Source of the DNA: Bacteroidota bacterium
GTDB taxonomy: Bacteria > Bacteroidota > Bacteroidia > Flavobacteriales > Flavobacteriaceae
Reading direction: 5' to 3'
DNA: 52,773 nt
Assembly (NCBI GenBank): GCA_023434025.1
Contig: JAEYTL010000017.1
Coordinates: 1 to 52,773, forward strand
The translations under genes and the position numbers were made by a program. Positions 10,701-18,335 of this stretch are shown one piece after another (the stretch's first letter is position 1; each line of letters starts with the position of its first letter). Below the pieces are notes generated by a model. The model searched no databases. It was not told where the DNA came from and saw only the letters and a list, made by a program, of their open reading frames with translations.

Positions 10701-13013
10701 AGGAACTAAAATGTTTCCGGTCATCTGATCAACTAATTGAAATTGATAGTCAGACGGAAGATTCGTTATCGTGATGCTTCCCGGCGTATTACAAAGGATG
10801 TTGGTAGAAACATATTGAATATCGAGTAAGTTCGTATAAACATTAAAATAGAAACGGGTAAAACAGCCGTCCTGATAATTGATGGTCAAGCGGTATTGCC
10901 CGGCGGTAGTCACATTAAAGTTGGCACCGGTTCCCACCTGATTCCATTGACAAGATGGATTATTATTAGCACAATTGTCAATGCCCACAGCCGGACAACT
11001 GGCTTCATTCAATACTTCCCAGACAATACTGGTTGCATCACTGATTCCGGTTTGAATGAGCTGGCTGTCATTCAAACCACATAGAAACAGTAATGGGAGT
11101 TGTTCACCGTTGTTCGGACAAATCACCACCTCATCGGCAAAAGGAATCACCGGATTGGTTTGCGTTGCTCCAAACAGTAAAACATTAAATGTTTGCGTAA
11201 TGCCAATACATGGTGGCGGAGCGGTATTCACTACCGTATAGGTTCCGACACTGGAAACAGTTATTGTTTGTGTGCTTCCGATAACAGCTCCGCTACTGTT
11301 GTACCAGGTATAAGTATCATAACCGTTGGCGGCGGTTAACAGTAAACTTGTTCCACACAGATAGGCATTATTTTCAAAAATACAATCATCGATATCGACC
11401 AAGAAATTTGCCGGACCCGGTTGACCAAATCCACAACTGTCCAGTCCGGCAAAACTTGGATCGTTTGATATCCAATTACTATTTAAAATTCCTCTGTAGG
11501 TGGCATAAGCTTGGTTCTGAATTAAATTCGAACAAGCGTCTTCCAATTCGCTGCAAGTGGTTGCCACTTGCACGCGAATCCGGATGGTATAAACCGGATC
11601 TCCAATTTCAACTAAGTTGTTGGGGATAGTAAAAGTCAATTCATCAAAAGCAGGATCATGCGTGAAAGTCACCCCCGGAGCTCCACTTAAATCCACCGAA
11701 ATAAAACTGGTATTGATTGGTAATATGTCACGAATGGTTGTGTTGGTTGCATCATCATTCCCTACGTTTTGAAATGTAACCACATAATCTAAGAATTGCC
11801 CCAGGTTTACATCAGCCCCTCCGATGTCGTTTCCTGCTAAATCTTCGACAGTTTTTACTAATTTAATATCCGGTTCTATGACTTCAATATTAAATGCATT
11901 AAAGAACATAAAGTAGGTATCTTGTGTAGAAGTAATCCGAAGTGTTGCCGCTGTTTCATTATTCGGGATTACATTGTTGAGCGGATTTGCCACCGTAATA
12001 ATATCACCATCGTACCCCAAGGTGTTTAAACTGTTGGGTACCCGATCAACAAAATCGGTATTATTAAGCGTTAACCTGCTGTTAAAAAAGTTGTTAGTTG
12101 TATTTAACGTGTTCCCAAGAGCGGTAAATGTTGGGTTTGATGCGGCTCTGAACAAAAGCTGGTCGCCTGTAATTCTGTTGTCACCTTCCAAAGCAGCCGA
12201 AGCTAATTTTGCTCTTACCGGAAAAGGTGGTGGCAAAGTGGTGAATCCGGAATAATTAATATCTGTTTGACCAATGGTTGATCGAACCCCTGCAAAACCA
12301 TCATAAGCAGTGATGTATTTTCCGGTCATGGTTGGGTTTTCATAGACAAAGAAAATAGTCCATCCGCCGGAAACTCCTCCTCCGTTTACAAATCCTTGTG
12401 TAGCACGTATGTTGGCAACGGTATATTCTCCTTCCGGATTGGCCAGGCCGGTTACTAATGAGGTAATGTCTGCATAGCAGGCATACGGACTGTTTGCTAT
12501 AAAATCGGGATTGGTAAATCCGTCAAAAATTAATTGTCCGGTAATGTTTTGATAGGTTCCGCCCGGTAGTTTTAAACGAACCTGATTAAAATCATTGGCC
12601 CGAACATTATCGCCGTCTCCCGGTGAAGTGGAATAGCCGTTGTTAAAACGATAGGTTGCCGACCAGTATAATCCGGCATACACAATTTTGTTACATCCGC
12701 TGGCAGGCAAAATTAAAGAAGCACTGCTGGAACTGAACGTACTTGGATCACCGTCAATGTCGATGTATCGCATGTTGAGGTTATCGTTGTATTCCGATGA
12801 ATTTCCGAGTAGATTATACGGGTCATTCGGTGTGTTTGAGTTGGTTCGTCTGTTCACAATTCCGTTTGAAATTAAAGTCATATCTCCTTTTAAATTGCGT
12901 TCGTAACGAACTGTAAAAGGAACGGGAACCTGAGCATAGGCAGCCAAGTTGAGTAGTAAAAAACAACCGAGTAGGGCAATTGTTTTTAAGTGTGGTATTT
13001 GGGGCGTTTTCAT
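1779..13013 (-). CDS. sprB: Giant SprB-like gliding adhesin with T9SS type B sorting domain
   Basis: The 3744-residue protein is probably a cell-surface adhesin moved along the cell by the gliding machinery. It has a signal peptide (1-28), a head domain (29-380) also found in the gene at 38041, and a DUF11-like segment (about 382-510) with a typical LDYVVTFQNVGN motif. About 35 SprB-type repeats of 70-95 residues follow (about 730-3640), each with an early Cys, a GGTAPYxYS-like core, and a GxYTVxVxDxNGC end. The C-terminal 85-90 residues form a gliding-associated type B sorting domain beginning IPNFFTPNDDGDND. The last nine full repeats form three copies of a three-repeat unit. It is shorter than F. 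johnsoniae SprB, which is roughly 6500 residues. It lies 9 bp after the SprD-like gene and before sprF. No frameshift is seen. Confidence 0.85.
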   Translation of the reverse strand: MKTPQIPHLKTIALLGCFLLLNLAAYAQVPVPFTVRYERNLKGDMTLISNGIVNRRTNSNTPNDPYNLLGNSSEYNDNLNMRYIDIDGDPSTFSSSSASLILPASGCNKIVYAGLYWSATYRFNNGYSTSPGDGDNVRANDFNQVRLKLPGGTYQNITGQLIFDGFTNPDFIANSPYACYADITSLVTGLANPEGEYTVANIRATQGFVNGGGVSGGWTIFFVYENPTMTGKYITAYDGFAGVRSTIGQTDINYSGFTTLPPPFPVRAKLASAALEGDNRITGDQLLFRAASNPTFTALGNTLNTTNNFFNSRLTLNNTDFVDRVPNSLNTLGYDGDIITVANPLNNVIPNNETAATLRITSTQDTYFMFFNAFNIEVIEPDIKLVKTVEDLAGNDIGGADVNLGQFLDYVVTFQNVGNDDATNTTIRDILPINTSFISVDLSGAPGVTFTHDPAFDELTFTIPNNLVEIGDPVYTIRIRVQVATTCSELEDACSNLIQNQAYATYRGILNSNWISNDPSFAGLDSCGFGQPGPANFLVDIDDCIFENNAYLCGTSLLLTAANGYDTYTWYNSSGAVIGSTQTITVSSVGTYTVVNTAPPPCIGITQTFNVLLFGATQTNPVIPFADEVVICPNNGEQLPLLFLCGLNDSQLIQTGISDATSIVWEVLNEASCPAVGIDNCANNNPSCQWNQVGTGANFNVTTAGQYRLTINYQDGCFTRFYFNVYTNLLDIQYVSTNILCNTPGSITITNLPSDYQFQLVDQMTGNILVPYQNNPVFTISNAGVYTVQVTQIGVTDGCVFELPNIGIQQNNFQVNLIPQNTNCNGFGSIRVQATGAQPQYQFSITSPISATSGWVVDNDYIFNNLNPGTYTITVVTEDGCSFTGNVTIEDQNNLAVVATVTQSIGCNEGEITVTGSGGNPPYSYAIGTIDGVAQNPTSSDFQPENTFVITTPGEYTFIIVDGNNCTVNSNPVTISISPDVIYTTTTQNVLCNGGSNGMITYTVTNTNGFQVTYQLVDEDGNVISTNNSGIFNNLPAGNYTVVLVQSQGSNTCEFESTFTITEPSPITGIAEITQNYTCITNAGTINIVPGSISGGTAPYQFSIDGVNFVSSSEFAGLTSGNYTIYIQDANGCIFTTNSISLVAPNQITDLTFNATALTCPSQNTSVTVTAVGGTAPFTYQIIAPAGQTVNNGINPVFGGLTAGTFTFEVTDSNGCTYQETYTINPLPIIDVIGQTVSNVVCFGASNGEISFSVTSSNPYNYQIVNSSNVVVASANNSNLSTISLTGLMASTYTITVTDTVTNCTDTATAVVEAPSSALAFTFVANQITCNSNGSIIITAAGGWGSYQYQVTQPNGVVVGPQSNTAFTNLTQAGTYIISVNDINGCVVSNTFNLTTPTNPVAVIASSSDLCFDANGATLVIAVTGGVVPYTYSINGNPSQNSNTFTNLTPGSYTVVVTDANGCTSTVSQTIQPELTGDLSLTKGLDCTASPNAQISATVTGGLAPFTYQVSFNGGAFGSSTNIVGSAFIYSTATAGNYQFLITDAQGCTFTSQTITVEPLTLPEITSVVELQGILCHGGNEGEIQINTNNTVGLAPFVLEVINTTTGVNYGTQTSGLTAGTYQITLTDANSCTDTASISLTQPNPIAFTIATVDITCNNPGGTSYGEIIVQGVTGGTAPYTYILNNNFGFIASYNPVTNENHSFQILNFGIYNVEVIDANGCLLMIDNIIIASPPSDLIIDVSASTADCVNGGTAVITVTAPVSSGSYEFAILETNTLPYSTNYQPADVGTPETSTFTGLVPGVTYTFVVHDLVTDCYYFKTADTPINTPSNLTSVLDVVGNVSCTGSNDGFVNFTFDNYDATATSVSYEIFNSQSNTSTGITGTSSPLGGPISVTNLGPLAPGIYYILFTENGGTLTGCSSASVPFTVSQSTNLLQVTANVTRNDNCQNNRGRITATGQFGTAPYQYQLVVAGDPAPTVLTWAGSTTNIFNVEGGNYVVYIRDTNGCIQSDPVFVPTDPSPQIAATVTNLCTATQGDFIIEVTLTTAGIAPYTFSLNGGTFQAQTVPTFTYTNLNSGNYSIRVRDFNGCIHTVNLTIPVPLNLSPAVTAQTSCADNDGIITVTPFGGSGTFTYELQNNVGGVVVAAQASPIFNGLASGNYVVVINDTTTGCSAQASVELEPATPVTFTTVHNDVSCNGGNDGSITVTLPASNDNPIYTYVLTDGINAPISQNNGIFTGLSAGTYTITVTSARNCSLQEIIVIDEPALLTVAATATDFACDASNVVQTATITATAYFGTAPYVYSINGTNFFTSNTFTIVDNGSVQNITVTVRDANNCLATTIVNINPLPTITAVTASTVTNLTCTNDGTVQIDVTGGSGDFTFELLPQGSQPAVTPGSGVFSANFTLTTPGTYTFQVTDNVTGCYFITAPYLIAPFDTIEASIINSSAVTCFGDTDGTITVNVLGYVGNVSFVVNDILGNTVASGSGNTAINPFIVSGLSGGNYQVIVTATDTPFCTATSNFTVVSSPSEPLVLTANETANVTCTNNLGEIFANATGGWGTYQYELVNNTTSTTVQPFGTNSLFTGLAAGNYTVSVQDAGGCLVSSTVILVQPSLISANLTATNTNLLCYGDTNASVTAMNVIGGQGTYQYILNTYDSTGTTIVMSSGGQTSPTFSGLVAGIYSITITDGWNCDFTTNLITITEPTTVLASLTLTSSLTCTNDAVITVSASGGTAPYQYSTDGINFTNTTVYNVGSGSYQFFVRDANNCAVVQSNQITIETIPDLELNLNLNSANINCFGESTATIMANTTGGLGNYSYTLLDGANNVIAGPQNSGMFTNLPSGDYVVSVVSVDCTAVSSVIQITDPLELMISDLTVNNVLCHGGANGSVSIQTTGGTGTVQYAISPNLNQFFNTGTFNNLAPGNYDIIVQDQNGCFILLDIEITEPAPLAADVDLTTVIQNLCLGDDDGSFTVLITGGTAPYSTSLNNPDPGAFVEGQLTFTGLTGGTDYFIFVKDANGCETIAYIFLDAPVEVIPAIESVVYNCTGNVPGNIVTVSVNASAVGNVQYALDGGTYQTSNIFINVPAGNHTISVQHTNGCTKTVVVNIDNNQPLNATLSNVQNVLCTGASTGSVTVDVTGGTGTIEYAISPNLSTFTTNNVFTNLAAGTYDIIVRDGIGCSVMQQVIITEPTVVTSTVSALVQELCTGDGNASITIAVNGGVAPYSTSLNNQNNFVANQFTFSNLTGGQTYTIFIRDANGCISSVPVTLDAPVTINPTATITYVCTGNVVGNMVTVAVNSAVENDVTYSLDSGAFQASATFTNIAAGNHTITVRHSNGCEKQVPFSVNPPTPIQAVFTKTDVKCNGESTGSFQISASGGSGQLEYAVSPNLTDFSTNQTFTNLPAGNYTVIVRDEIGCTATLNITINQPNVLDTSLVTMFPDLCAGDNVGAIEIDINGGTAPYSTSLNNENNYTPNRILFENLAGGRTYTIYVRDANGCVMTLQVGVDGGVSISPGATVVYGCIGDSAFNTVTIKVMQNVESDVTYSLDGGAFQTGNTFTNLSNGNHSVTVLHVDGCSETVGFTISNYIPITLTLAETYQNQFTATTTGGSGNYTYFLNGVNYGYNNVFQILATGTYTVLVRDENGCTAEAQIFIEFIDIDIPNFFTPNDDGDNDTWVPENLEGFPNARVEVFDRYGRIITQFGHKGEWDGTYNGSLLPTGDYWYTITLDGGRQFVGNVTLYR
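2240..4400 (-). repeat. Three copies of a three-repeat (A-B-C) super-unit in the SprB-like gene
   Basis: The last nine full SprB repeats fall into three classes in the order ABC-ABC-ABC, each block about 720 bp. Class A has YAISPNL or YAVSPNL after the GG core. Class B has the constant GG.APYSTSLN and an FxNLxGGxxYxIFxxDANGC end. Class C lacks the GGTAPY core and instead has VTYSLDxGAFQxxxxFTN with GNHxxxVxHxxGC. Boundaries are approximate. The pattern implies duplication of a whole three-repeat block after the single repeats had diverged. Confidence 0.8.
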
Positions 13014-13022
13014 TTGGGGTGT

Positions 13023-14999
13023 TTATTTTATGTTAATGTTCATGATCCATATTTCATCAAAATAGGTGTTATCAACATTCGTGTAATAAGAGATTAGGGC
13101 TTCACTCCATTCCGAATGTTTTTTTAGATAAACATACCTGAAATTGTTTTTTGGGTTAATAAAATAATCGGCTTTAATTCCTCGCTTTTTCAGTTTATTA
13201 ATAAAATCATCTGCAAAAGCAGGTTCGGAAAAAACATTGGAAATAATGTAGAATCCGGGTTCTTGGTTATCTACCTGCAAAAAGTTTCCTTTTTTGGCAG
13301 TAGCTCTTTTTTTGTCAGTCAGTCTGGAATAATACTCTTTGATTTCTTCATCGGTTAAGGCAAATTTTGAATTAGTATTTGGTTTTAGTTCTTCTTTTTT
13401 TAATTTGGAAATTTTATTTTCCAAGTCAGTTTCTTTTGTGTTATTTGGAGTTGATGACAATTTGATTTCGTCTCTTTTGGTAGCAGATTTCATGGCCAGT
13501 AATTTATTTTCTAAATCGTTCTTTTCTTCTTTTACAACAACAGATTCTCCGTTTTTAACGGTGGTTTTTAAAGTAGTTTCCACTGTTTTTTCTTCGGTAA
13601 CCACTGTGGTTTTCGGATCGCAGTTGCAATCTTTTTCAGCAATCGTTGTTTCTAATCGCCGGATGTATTGCATCATGTTATCAATTCGCTTTTCAAAATC
13701 GGCTTTTTTCAGGTTTTCAACCGAGTCTTGTTTCATAATGATTTCTAATAGTTTCAGATTATTTTCATCCAACGTCATTTTTAATTTTTCAATTTCAATG
13801 TCTTTGTAGTAGGATTTCAATTTTTCGTTTTCAACATCCTCCTCTTCGTTCGCTTCTTTTGATGCAACGGTTGCTGATTTTGTGCTTTTTGTCTTTGCAA
13901 CAGTTTTTTTCTTTTTGGGAGCAGGTTCAATTACAATGGGTTCTTCAGCCATATCTTCGTACTCTTCTTCCATAAAGTCCGCTTCATATTCTTCCGCTTT
14001 TTTAGCTATTTTAGGTTTTCTGACTGTAGCGGTGGTTTTCTTTTTTGTTGATGATTTTCGGTGGTATGTTTCTTCGCTTTCTTTTCCAGCAAAGCGATAG
14101 GAAAGTGTAATTTCGTGGGTTGGCCCAAAATTTACCAAGCCATCATTGATCACTCTTTCATAGGTATATCCTAAAGACAATTTTTTAGTAAAATGAGCAC
14201 CAGCACCAATATTCACTCCAAAAAAATCATCAATTCCGGCTTGCACCCAACCTAGATTTGGGAAATTAGTAATCACCGAACCGCCATACACAAAATCATC
14301 GGTCTGATTCATTTTTCCTCTGGCGATCAACCTGAAAAAACCGTTTTCAAATAAGCCTTCCTGATTTTGCATCTGGTGATGATACATCACATGACCGGTA
14401 TAGGTTTTTTCAGCATATTCTTTGACCATTTCACTGGATTTAAAATCATAATCCACAAAATTTTCGGCATAAATTCCAATGTCAAAACTTCCCCAGGTTA
14501 AATTCAGGGCGGGTTTTAAAGTGAGCAACGAGTTGTTTCGCAACGCCATAATGGCCGGATCAGGTTCATTCGTCACTGCTCTGTTCCGGTCAACACCACT
14601 GTTGTAATAAGCAATATTGAATCCCATTGTGAGCGTCATATTTTCTCGTAACGGAATCTGATAGGCATAGTTACCAACTCCTCCAAAACTTGTGATAATC
14701 CCTAAGTTTTGTTGATAAATTCCTATCCCCACTCCTGCCCTTTCACCGTGTTTTCCGGAGTAGGAAAGCATGTATAATTCAGGAGAATCATCAAACTGAA
14801 TCCATTGATTTCTGTGGTAAAGTGTGAGGTATGAATCTGTTTCACGCACGACAGAAAAAGTAGGATTCATCATAAACCGGTTCAACAATAATGTATTTTG
14901 CGTAGGTATCGTAAACGTTAAGACAGGAGCATCTTGTGCCTGCACATTGGCAAACACAAATCCGGTAAAGAGTAAAGCGGTTACGTACTTTTTGATCAT
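13023..14999 (-). CDS. sprD: PorP/SprF-like protein with coiled-coil and SPOR-like tail (SprD-like)
   Basis: The 658-residue protein has a signal peptide (about 1-21) and a PorP/SprF-type barrel (about 22-310). The barrel contains the family pattern LLNRFMMNPTFSVV near the start and ITLSYRFAG at its end. Next come a Lys/Thr-rich and acidic linker (about 315-395), a coiled coil rich in Glu and Lys (about 395-460), and a C-terminal SPOR-like domain (578-658). The last closely matches the tail of the protein at 38041-39870 (NVF, RG..., YF.NP.NN..YVYL, DE.WI..IN). SPOR domains bind peptidoglycan, so this protein could tie an outer-membrane T9SS barrel to the cell wall. The stop of the upstream gene is 2 bp before this ATG, implying translational coupling. 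The symbol comes from second position in an sprC-sprD-sprB-sprF layout; SprD identity is less certain than family. Confidence 0.75.
   Translation of the reverse strand: MIKKYVTALLFTGFVFANVQAQDAPVLTFTIPTQNTLLLNRFMMNPTFSVVRETDSYLTLYHRNQWIQFDDSPELYMLSYSGKHGERAGVGIGIYQQNLGIITSFGGVGNYAYQIPLRENMTLTMGFNIAYYNSGVDRNRAVTNEPDPAIMALRNNSLLTLKPALNLTWGSFDIGIYAENFVDYDFKSSEMVKEYAEKTYTGHVMYHHQMQNQEGLFENGFFRLIARGKMNQTDDFVYGGSVITNFPNLGWVQAGIDDFFGVNIGAGAHFTKKLSLGYTYERVINDGLVNFGPTHEITLSYRFAGKESEETYHRKSSTKKKTTATVRKPKIAKKAEEYEADFMEEEYEDMAEEPIVIEPAPKKKKTVAKTKSTKSATVASKEANEEEDVENEKLKSYYKDIEIEKLKMTLDENNLKLLEIIMKQDSVENLKKADFEKRIDNMMQYIRRLETTIAEKDCNCDPKTTVVTEEKTVETTLKTTVKNGESVVVKEEKNDLENKLLAMKSATKRDEIKLSSTPNNTKETDLENKISKLKKEELKPNTNSKFALTDEEIKEYYSRLTDKKRATAKKGNFLQVDNQEPGFYIISNVFSEPAFADDFINKLKKRGIKADYFINPKNNFRYVYLKKHSEWSEALISYYTNVDNTYFDEIWIMNINIK
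13026..13268 (-). other. SPOR-like C-terminal domain shared with the gene at 38041
   Basis: Residues 578-658 align without large gaps to residues 526-609 of the 38041 protein. Shared positions include G.Y....NVF, A..F...L..RG, YF.NP.NN..YVYL, EA, and DE.WI..IN. The two domains are clearly homologous by eye. The SPOR assignment is by fold-like pattern (about 75-80 residues, C-terminal, after a long linker), not a profile search. Confidence 0.7.
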
Positions 15000-15001
15000 G
15001 C

Positions 15002-17965
15002 TTAGTCGATTACGGTAATGGAGCCTCGCTTAATAATTTCATCTTTTTCAGAAATGGTATAGTAAAAAACCGGTTCTGTTTTAGAATATTCTAAAGAGGA
15101 ATCAGGCCAGTTATTCTGATAATTTCGGGCTCTGAAAACTACTTTTCCCTTGGGTGAATAAATAATCACCTCAACATCTTCTTTGTTTACATATTCATTC
15201 GGAATCGACCAAAAATCATTGATCCCGTCGTTGTTTACCGTAATCACATTAGGTACTACAATACTGGTGTTTTCAACTACGGTAACCATGAATGTTTTGG
15301 TAAATTCACAATCGCCTATTGTTCCGATGATGGTATAGGTTCCGGCTTGTGTTACCGAAAAACTATTTCCTGTTCCTATGATTTCATTATTCAGATACCA
15401 GGTGTACTGATCTGCTCCGGAAGCAATTATTTCTTTTGAAGTACCCTGAATAACCGTGATGGTATCGGCTGTATTCAAGGTTATTCCGTTTGTTGTAATT
15501 GTATCAACTGAAATTGTATTTGAACTATATATACACCCGTCAAATTCAACGGTCATGAAATAACTTCCGGGCTGTGTAACCGTAACCGTGTTTCCGGCTC
15601 CGATTTCGTTTCCGCTTTCAATTGAAAACCAAGTCAAAATATAATTTGAATCCGTAGCTGTTGAAGTTAAAGTTACGCTTCCCCCCGATTCGCATAAAAC
15701 ACCTTCGGATGAAATAATGAAATCATCAGAAATACCTAACTTTATAACGACGGCATTTGAAATTACGGGACTAAAACTCGGAATCGTAACACGTAATTCA
15801 TACGTTCCGTTTTCCAGATAGGAAGGAACCGTATAAGTTGTATTTGATGATGATTGAACCAATTCGCCATCCTTAAACCATTCATAAACATAATTATAGG
15901 AATTGTTTAAAATAGATGTAGTTTGAGATGAACTCACCGCATTAAAGCTTGTAACAGACAACGTTGCCTGCTCACTTTCGCAAGCTGTATAACCTGCATT
16001 AGCAGCAATTGTAATGTTGAAAGAATCCGGATAAACCAATTCTGTAACAGCCTCTTGTGTGGCATTACACCCTGTTGTTTGGGTTACTATTACTTTGTAA
16101 ATACCGTTTTGCGTCACATTGATGGATGAGCCCGTTTGCCCAGAAATAATGGCGTTGTTTCTAAACCATTCAAAAGACGGATTGACTGCATTTGTAGTAG
16201 CAGTGATCGTTTTGGTTTCTCCCGGTATAATGATGGAAACGGCAGGTAGATTCAAACTGGCCGTAATGCTGTTTTGCTCTAAATTCAACGTATTGGAAGT
16301 AGAAGAACAAGTTCCGAGTGAAACCACCAAATGATAGTTTCCGGGTTGATTGGTGGTGTAGCTTGGTTGGATAGCCCCGGTAATCAACGCATTATTTCTG
16401 TACCATTTATAAGTATAAATAGTATTGGTTACCGAACTGTTTAACTGGACGGTATTAGTGCCACACAAACTTCCGACAGCAGTTATAACCGGTGTTTGGA
16501 TTTGTAATGCAATGGAAATAGCATTCGATTCAACCGGAGTGAATGTCGGAACTGTTACTCTTAGTTTATAAGAACCGTTTTGTATGGCGTTTGAAAGCGT
16601 ATAAGAGGCACCTGTAGCTCCGGGAATAGGATTATTGTTCAAGAGCCATTGATAGGAAAAACTGGCATTTGGTAAATTAACCGTTACGTTTCCGGAAGAT
16701 GTTTGAGCCGTAATCGAACTCAACGACAACGTTGAAGTAGTGCTGTTGCACGATTGATAATCGCCTGAATTTTGAATGGTTGCCGTAAACCCAATCGGAT
16801 ATTGTACTACAACGGTCAGTTGTTCGGAAAGGGTGCAGCCCTGTGTTTCTGTTACGGTAAGTTGATACGTTCCGGGTTGTGTTACAGTGAGGTTGGCAGT
16901 AGTTGATTCCGCTATGATTGCATTGTCTTTTCTCCACACATAGGTTGGATTTACAGCATTATTTATCGAATTAATCTGAAGTTGTTCACCCGGAATGAGT
17001 ACTTCTACGGCATCAACATTCCAATCGGCTTCCAGATCAATTAACTCTAAAAAGATGGCATTCGATTCAAAAACACAACCGCCAAACGTGATTCTTAATT
17101 TATAAGTTCCTTCTTGTGTGGCATTATAAGTCGGTCCGGTTGCTCCGGCAATGGCCACATTATTTTTGAACCATTGGTAAGAATAGCTTGTGTTTTGATG
17201 CGAAGAAGTCAAAAGACGTGGCGTTCCGTCGCAAATATAATCGACATTACCGGCAGATGAAATGGATAAATTGATGCCGGCGGTGACATTTACTGTAACC
17301 ATGTTTGAATAGGAGTTCATCACACAACTGCCATAATCCACAATCGCATAATAATTACCGGCTTGTGTTACGGTTAAAGAAGAGCCGGTAGCTCCGGGAA
17401 CTTCTGCAAAATTGCGGTACCATTTATAGGTTAAGCCTGAATAGAATAGGGGAGAGGCAGGTGTTCCGCTATTATCAACCGTCAATGTGGCATTTCCACC
17501 TTCGCAAAAAGATACACTTCCCACATTACTATTGATAGAAAAAGGTTGATTATGAACGGCATAATAAGCAGAAAAAGCAACACTATTCGGACTGGTTACG
17601 GCAGGAGCAGTACTTCTTACTCTGATTCTGTAGGCTTCACCGGCTGCTGTTGTTGGCATGGCAAAAGAAAGATTTACCGGAGATGTTGTACTGGTAGACG
17701 TTGTTAAAATAGTTGGAGAACCAAAATTTCCCGCCGGATCTGAAAGTTCAACAATGAATTGATTTCCGGGCTGAACATTCGTAACAGGAAAAAAAGTAAA
17801 ACTGAGGTTATATGAATTAAATCCTTGTGAGGCACAGACCTGTGTGAATCCTAAAGAAGGTGTTCCGATAATAATGGTTTGAGCATACCCGCTTCCGATG
17901 CTGTTGAGCAGCAATGAAAATAAAGAAGAAAAAAGCAGTTTTCTTGGGGTAATTTTCCAAACCAT
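15002..17965 (-). CDS. sprC: Ig-like repeat protein with T9SS type B sorting domain (SprC-like)
   Basis: The 987-residue protein has a signal peptide ending near GYAQ and then about seven Ig/PKD-like repeats. Each repeat has a buried Cys, a YxWYRN or YxWFKN core, a GATGxSYT-like loop and a GxYxLxVTxxxxC end strand. It ends in a gliding-associated type B sorting domain from about residue 905 (VVPNVITVNNDGINDFW, then a VFxxGxxxxxxY-like pattern). It should therefore be secreted through the outer membrane by T9SS and stay on the surface. It is the first gene of the four-gene block and sits 2 bp before the SprD-like gene, matching sprC of the F. johnsoniae sprCDBF operon. The symbol rests on that position. 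Confidence 0.72.
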   Translation of the reverse strand: MVWKITPRKLLFSSLFSLLLNSIGSGYAQTIIIGTPSLGFTQVCASQGFNSYNLSFTFFPVTNVQPGNQFIVELSDPAGNFGSPTILTTSTSTTSPVNLSFAMPTTAAGEAYRIRVRSTAPAVTSPNSVAFSAYYAVHNQPFSINSNVGSVSFCEGGNATLTVDNSGTPASPLFYSGLTYKWYRNFAEVPGATGSSLTVTQAGNYYAIVDYGSCVMNSYSNMVTVNVTAGINLSISSAGNVDYICDGTPRLLTSSHQNTSYSYQWFKNNVAIAGATGPTYNATQEGTYKLRITFGGCVFESNAIFLELIDLEADWNVDAVEVLIPGEQLQINSINNAVNPTYVWRKDNAIIAESTTANLTVTQPGTYQLTVTETQGCTLSEQLTVVVQYPIGFTATIQNSGDYQSCNSTTSTLSLSSITAQTSSGNVTVNLPNASFSYQWLLNNNPIPGATGASYTLSNAIQNGSYKLRVTVPTFTPVESNAISIALQIQTPVITAVGSLCGTNTVQLNSSVTNTIYTYKWYRNNALITGAIQPSYTTNQPGNYHLVVSLGTCSSTSNTLNLEQNSITASLNLPAVSIIIPGETKTITATTNAVNPSFEWFRNNAIISGQTGSSINVTQNGIYKVIVTQTTGCNATQEAVTELVYPDSFNITIAANAGYTACESEQATLSVTSFNAVSSSQTTSILNNSYNYVYEWFKDGELVQSSSNTTYTVPSYLENGTYELRVTIPSFSPVISNAVVIKLGISDDFIISSEGVLCESGGSVTLTSTATDSNYILTWFSIESGNEIGAGNTVTVTQPGSYFMTVEFDGCIYSSNTISVDTITTNGITLNTADTITVIQGTSKEIIASGADQYTWYLNNEIIGTGNSFSVTQAGTYTIIGTIGDCEFTKTFMVTVVENTSIVVPNVITVNNDGINDFWSIPNEYVNKEDVEVIIYSPKGKVVFRARNYQNNWPDSSLEYSKTEPVFYYTISEKDEIIKRGSITVID

Positions 17966-18335
17966 AAAACATTCTTTATGCCGGATTGCTCTTACCCCAA
18001 AAGCAATCGATTGTTATTTTGTAATTTAAATAGGCACTACACTACATTTAATTACGAAAAAAACGATAAATGGTTTTTTGTTTTTATGCTGTTTTTGAAA
18101 ATTTGTTTCACTAAAAGTATATAATTATTCAGAAGACAGCGTAAAATTAACATTAAAATCGATGAACGGCAGCTAAGTTTGAGGGAAACCGTAATTGCGT
18201 ATATTGAAAACCGTAATAAGAAATGCAGTTGGTCGGTTATTTAGAAACAGACTAATTTTTCAGTTATTTTTTTAGAAAACCATTTAAAAGAAATAGCTTA
18301 TTTTTTACGTATTTTTGTCGTTCATTTTATGAATT
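17966..18335. promoter_or_regulatory. Divergent intergenic region between sprC and glnS
   Basis: This 370-bp region separates the gliding operon from glnS and must hold both promoters. On the glnS side a good -7 box lies at 18310-18317. On the sprC side I see no clear TAnnTTTG box. There is a small hairpin, GATTGCT (17984-17990) pairing with AGCAATC (18002-18008) around an 11-nt loop, about 20-45 nt upstream of the sprC start and probably in its leader. The remainder is AT-rich with no ORF. Confidence 0.5.
18310..18317 (+). promoter_or_regulatory. Promoter -7 box for glnS
   Basis: TATTTTTG matches the Bacteroidetes -7 consensus TAnnTTTG and lies 18 nt before the glnS ATG. The -33 element at the expected distance is weak, so this is a half match giving a short leader. 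Confidence 0.45.

Noticed and set aside
3367..12906. Many plus-strand open frames of 60-93 codons opposite the adhesin gene
   Set aside because: They lie antisense to a single uninterrupted 11-kb coding frame whose repeats are clearly protein-like; the antisense peptides have no common pattern and arise from codon bias of the repeats.
1779..13013. CRISPR-like or tandem DNA repeats in the adhesin region
   Set aside because: The regular pattern is at protein level (70-95 residues) with diverged DNA; no short identical repeats with unique spacers occur.
13339..13809. 156-codon plus-strand frame opposite the SprD-like coiled coil
   Set aside because: It is the complement of a Lys/Glu-rich coiled coil, which yields Phe/Ser-rich antisense frames; no start context or family.
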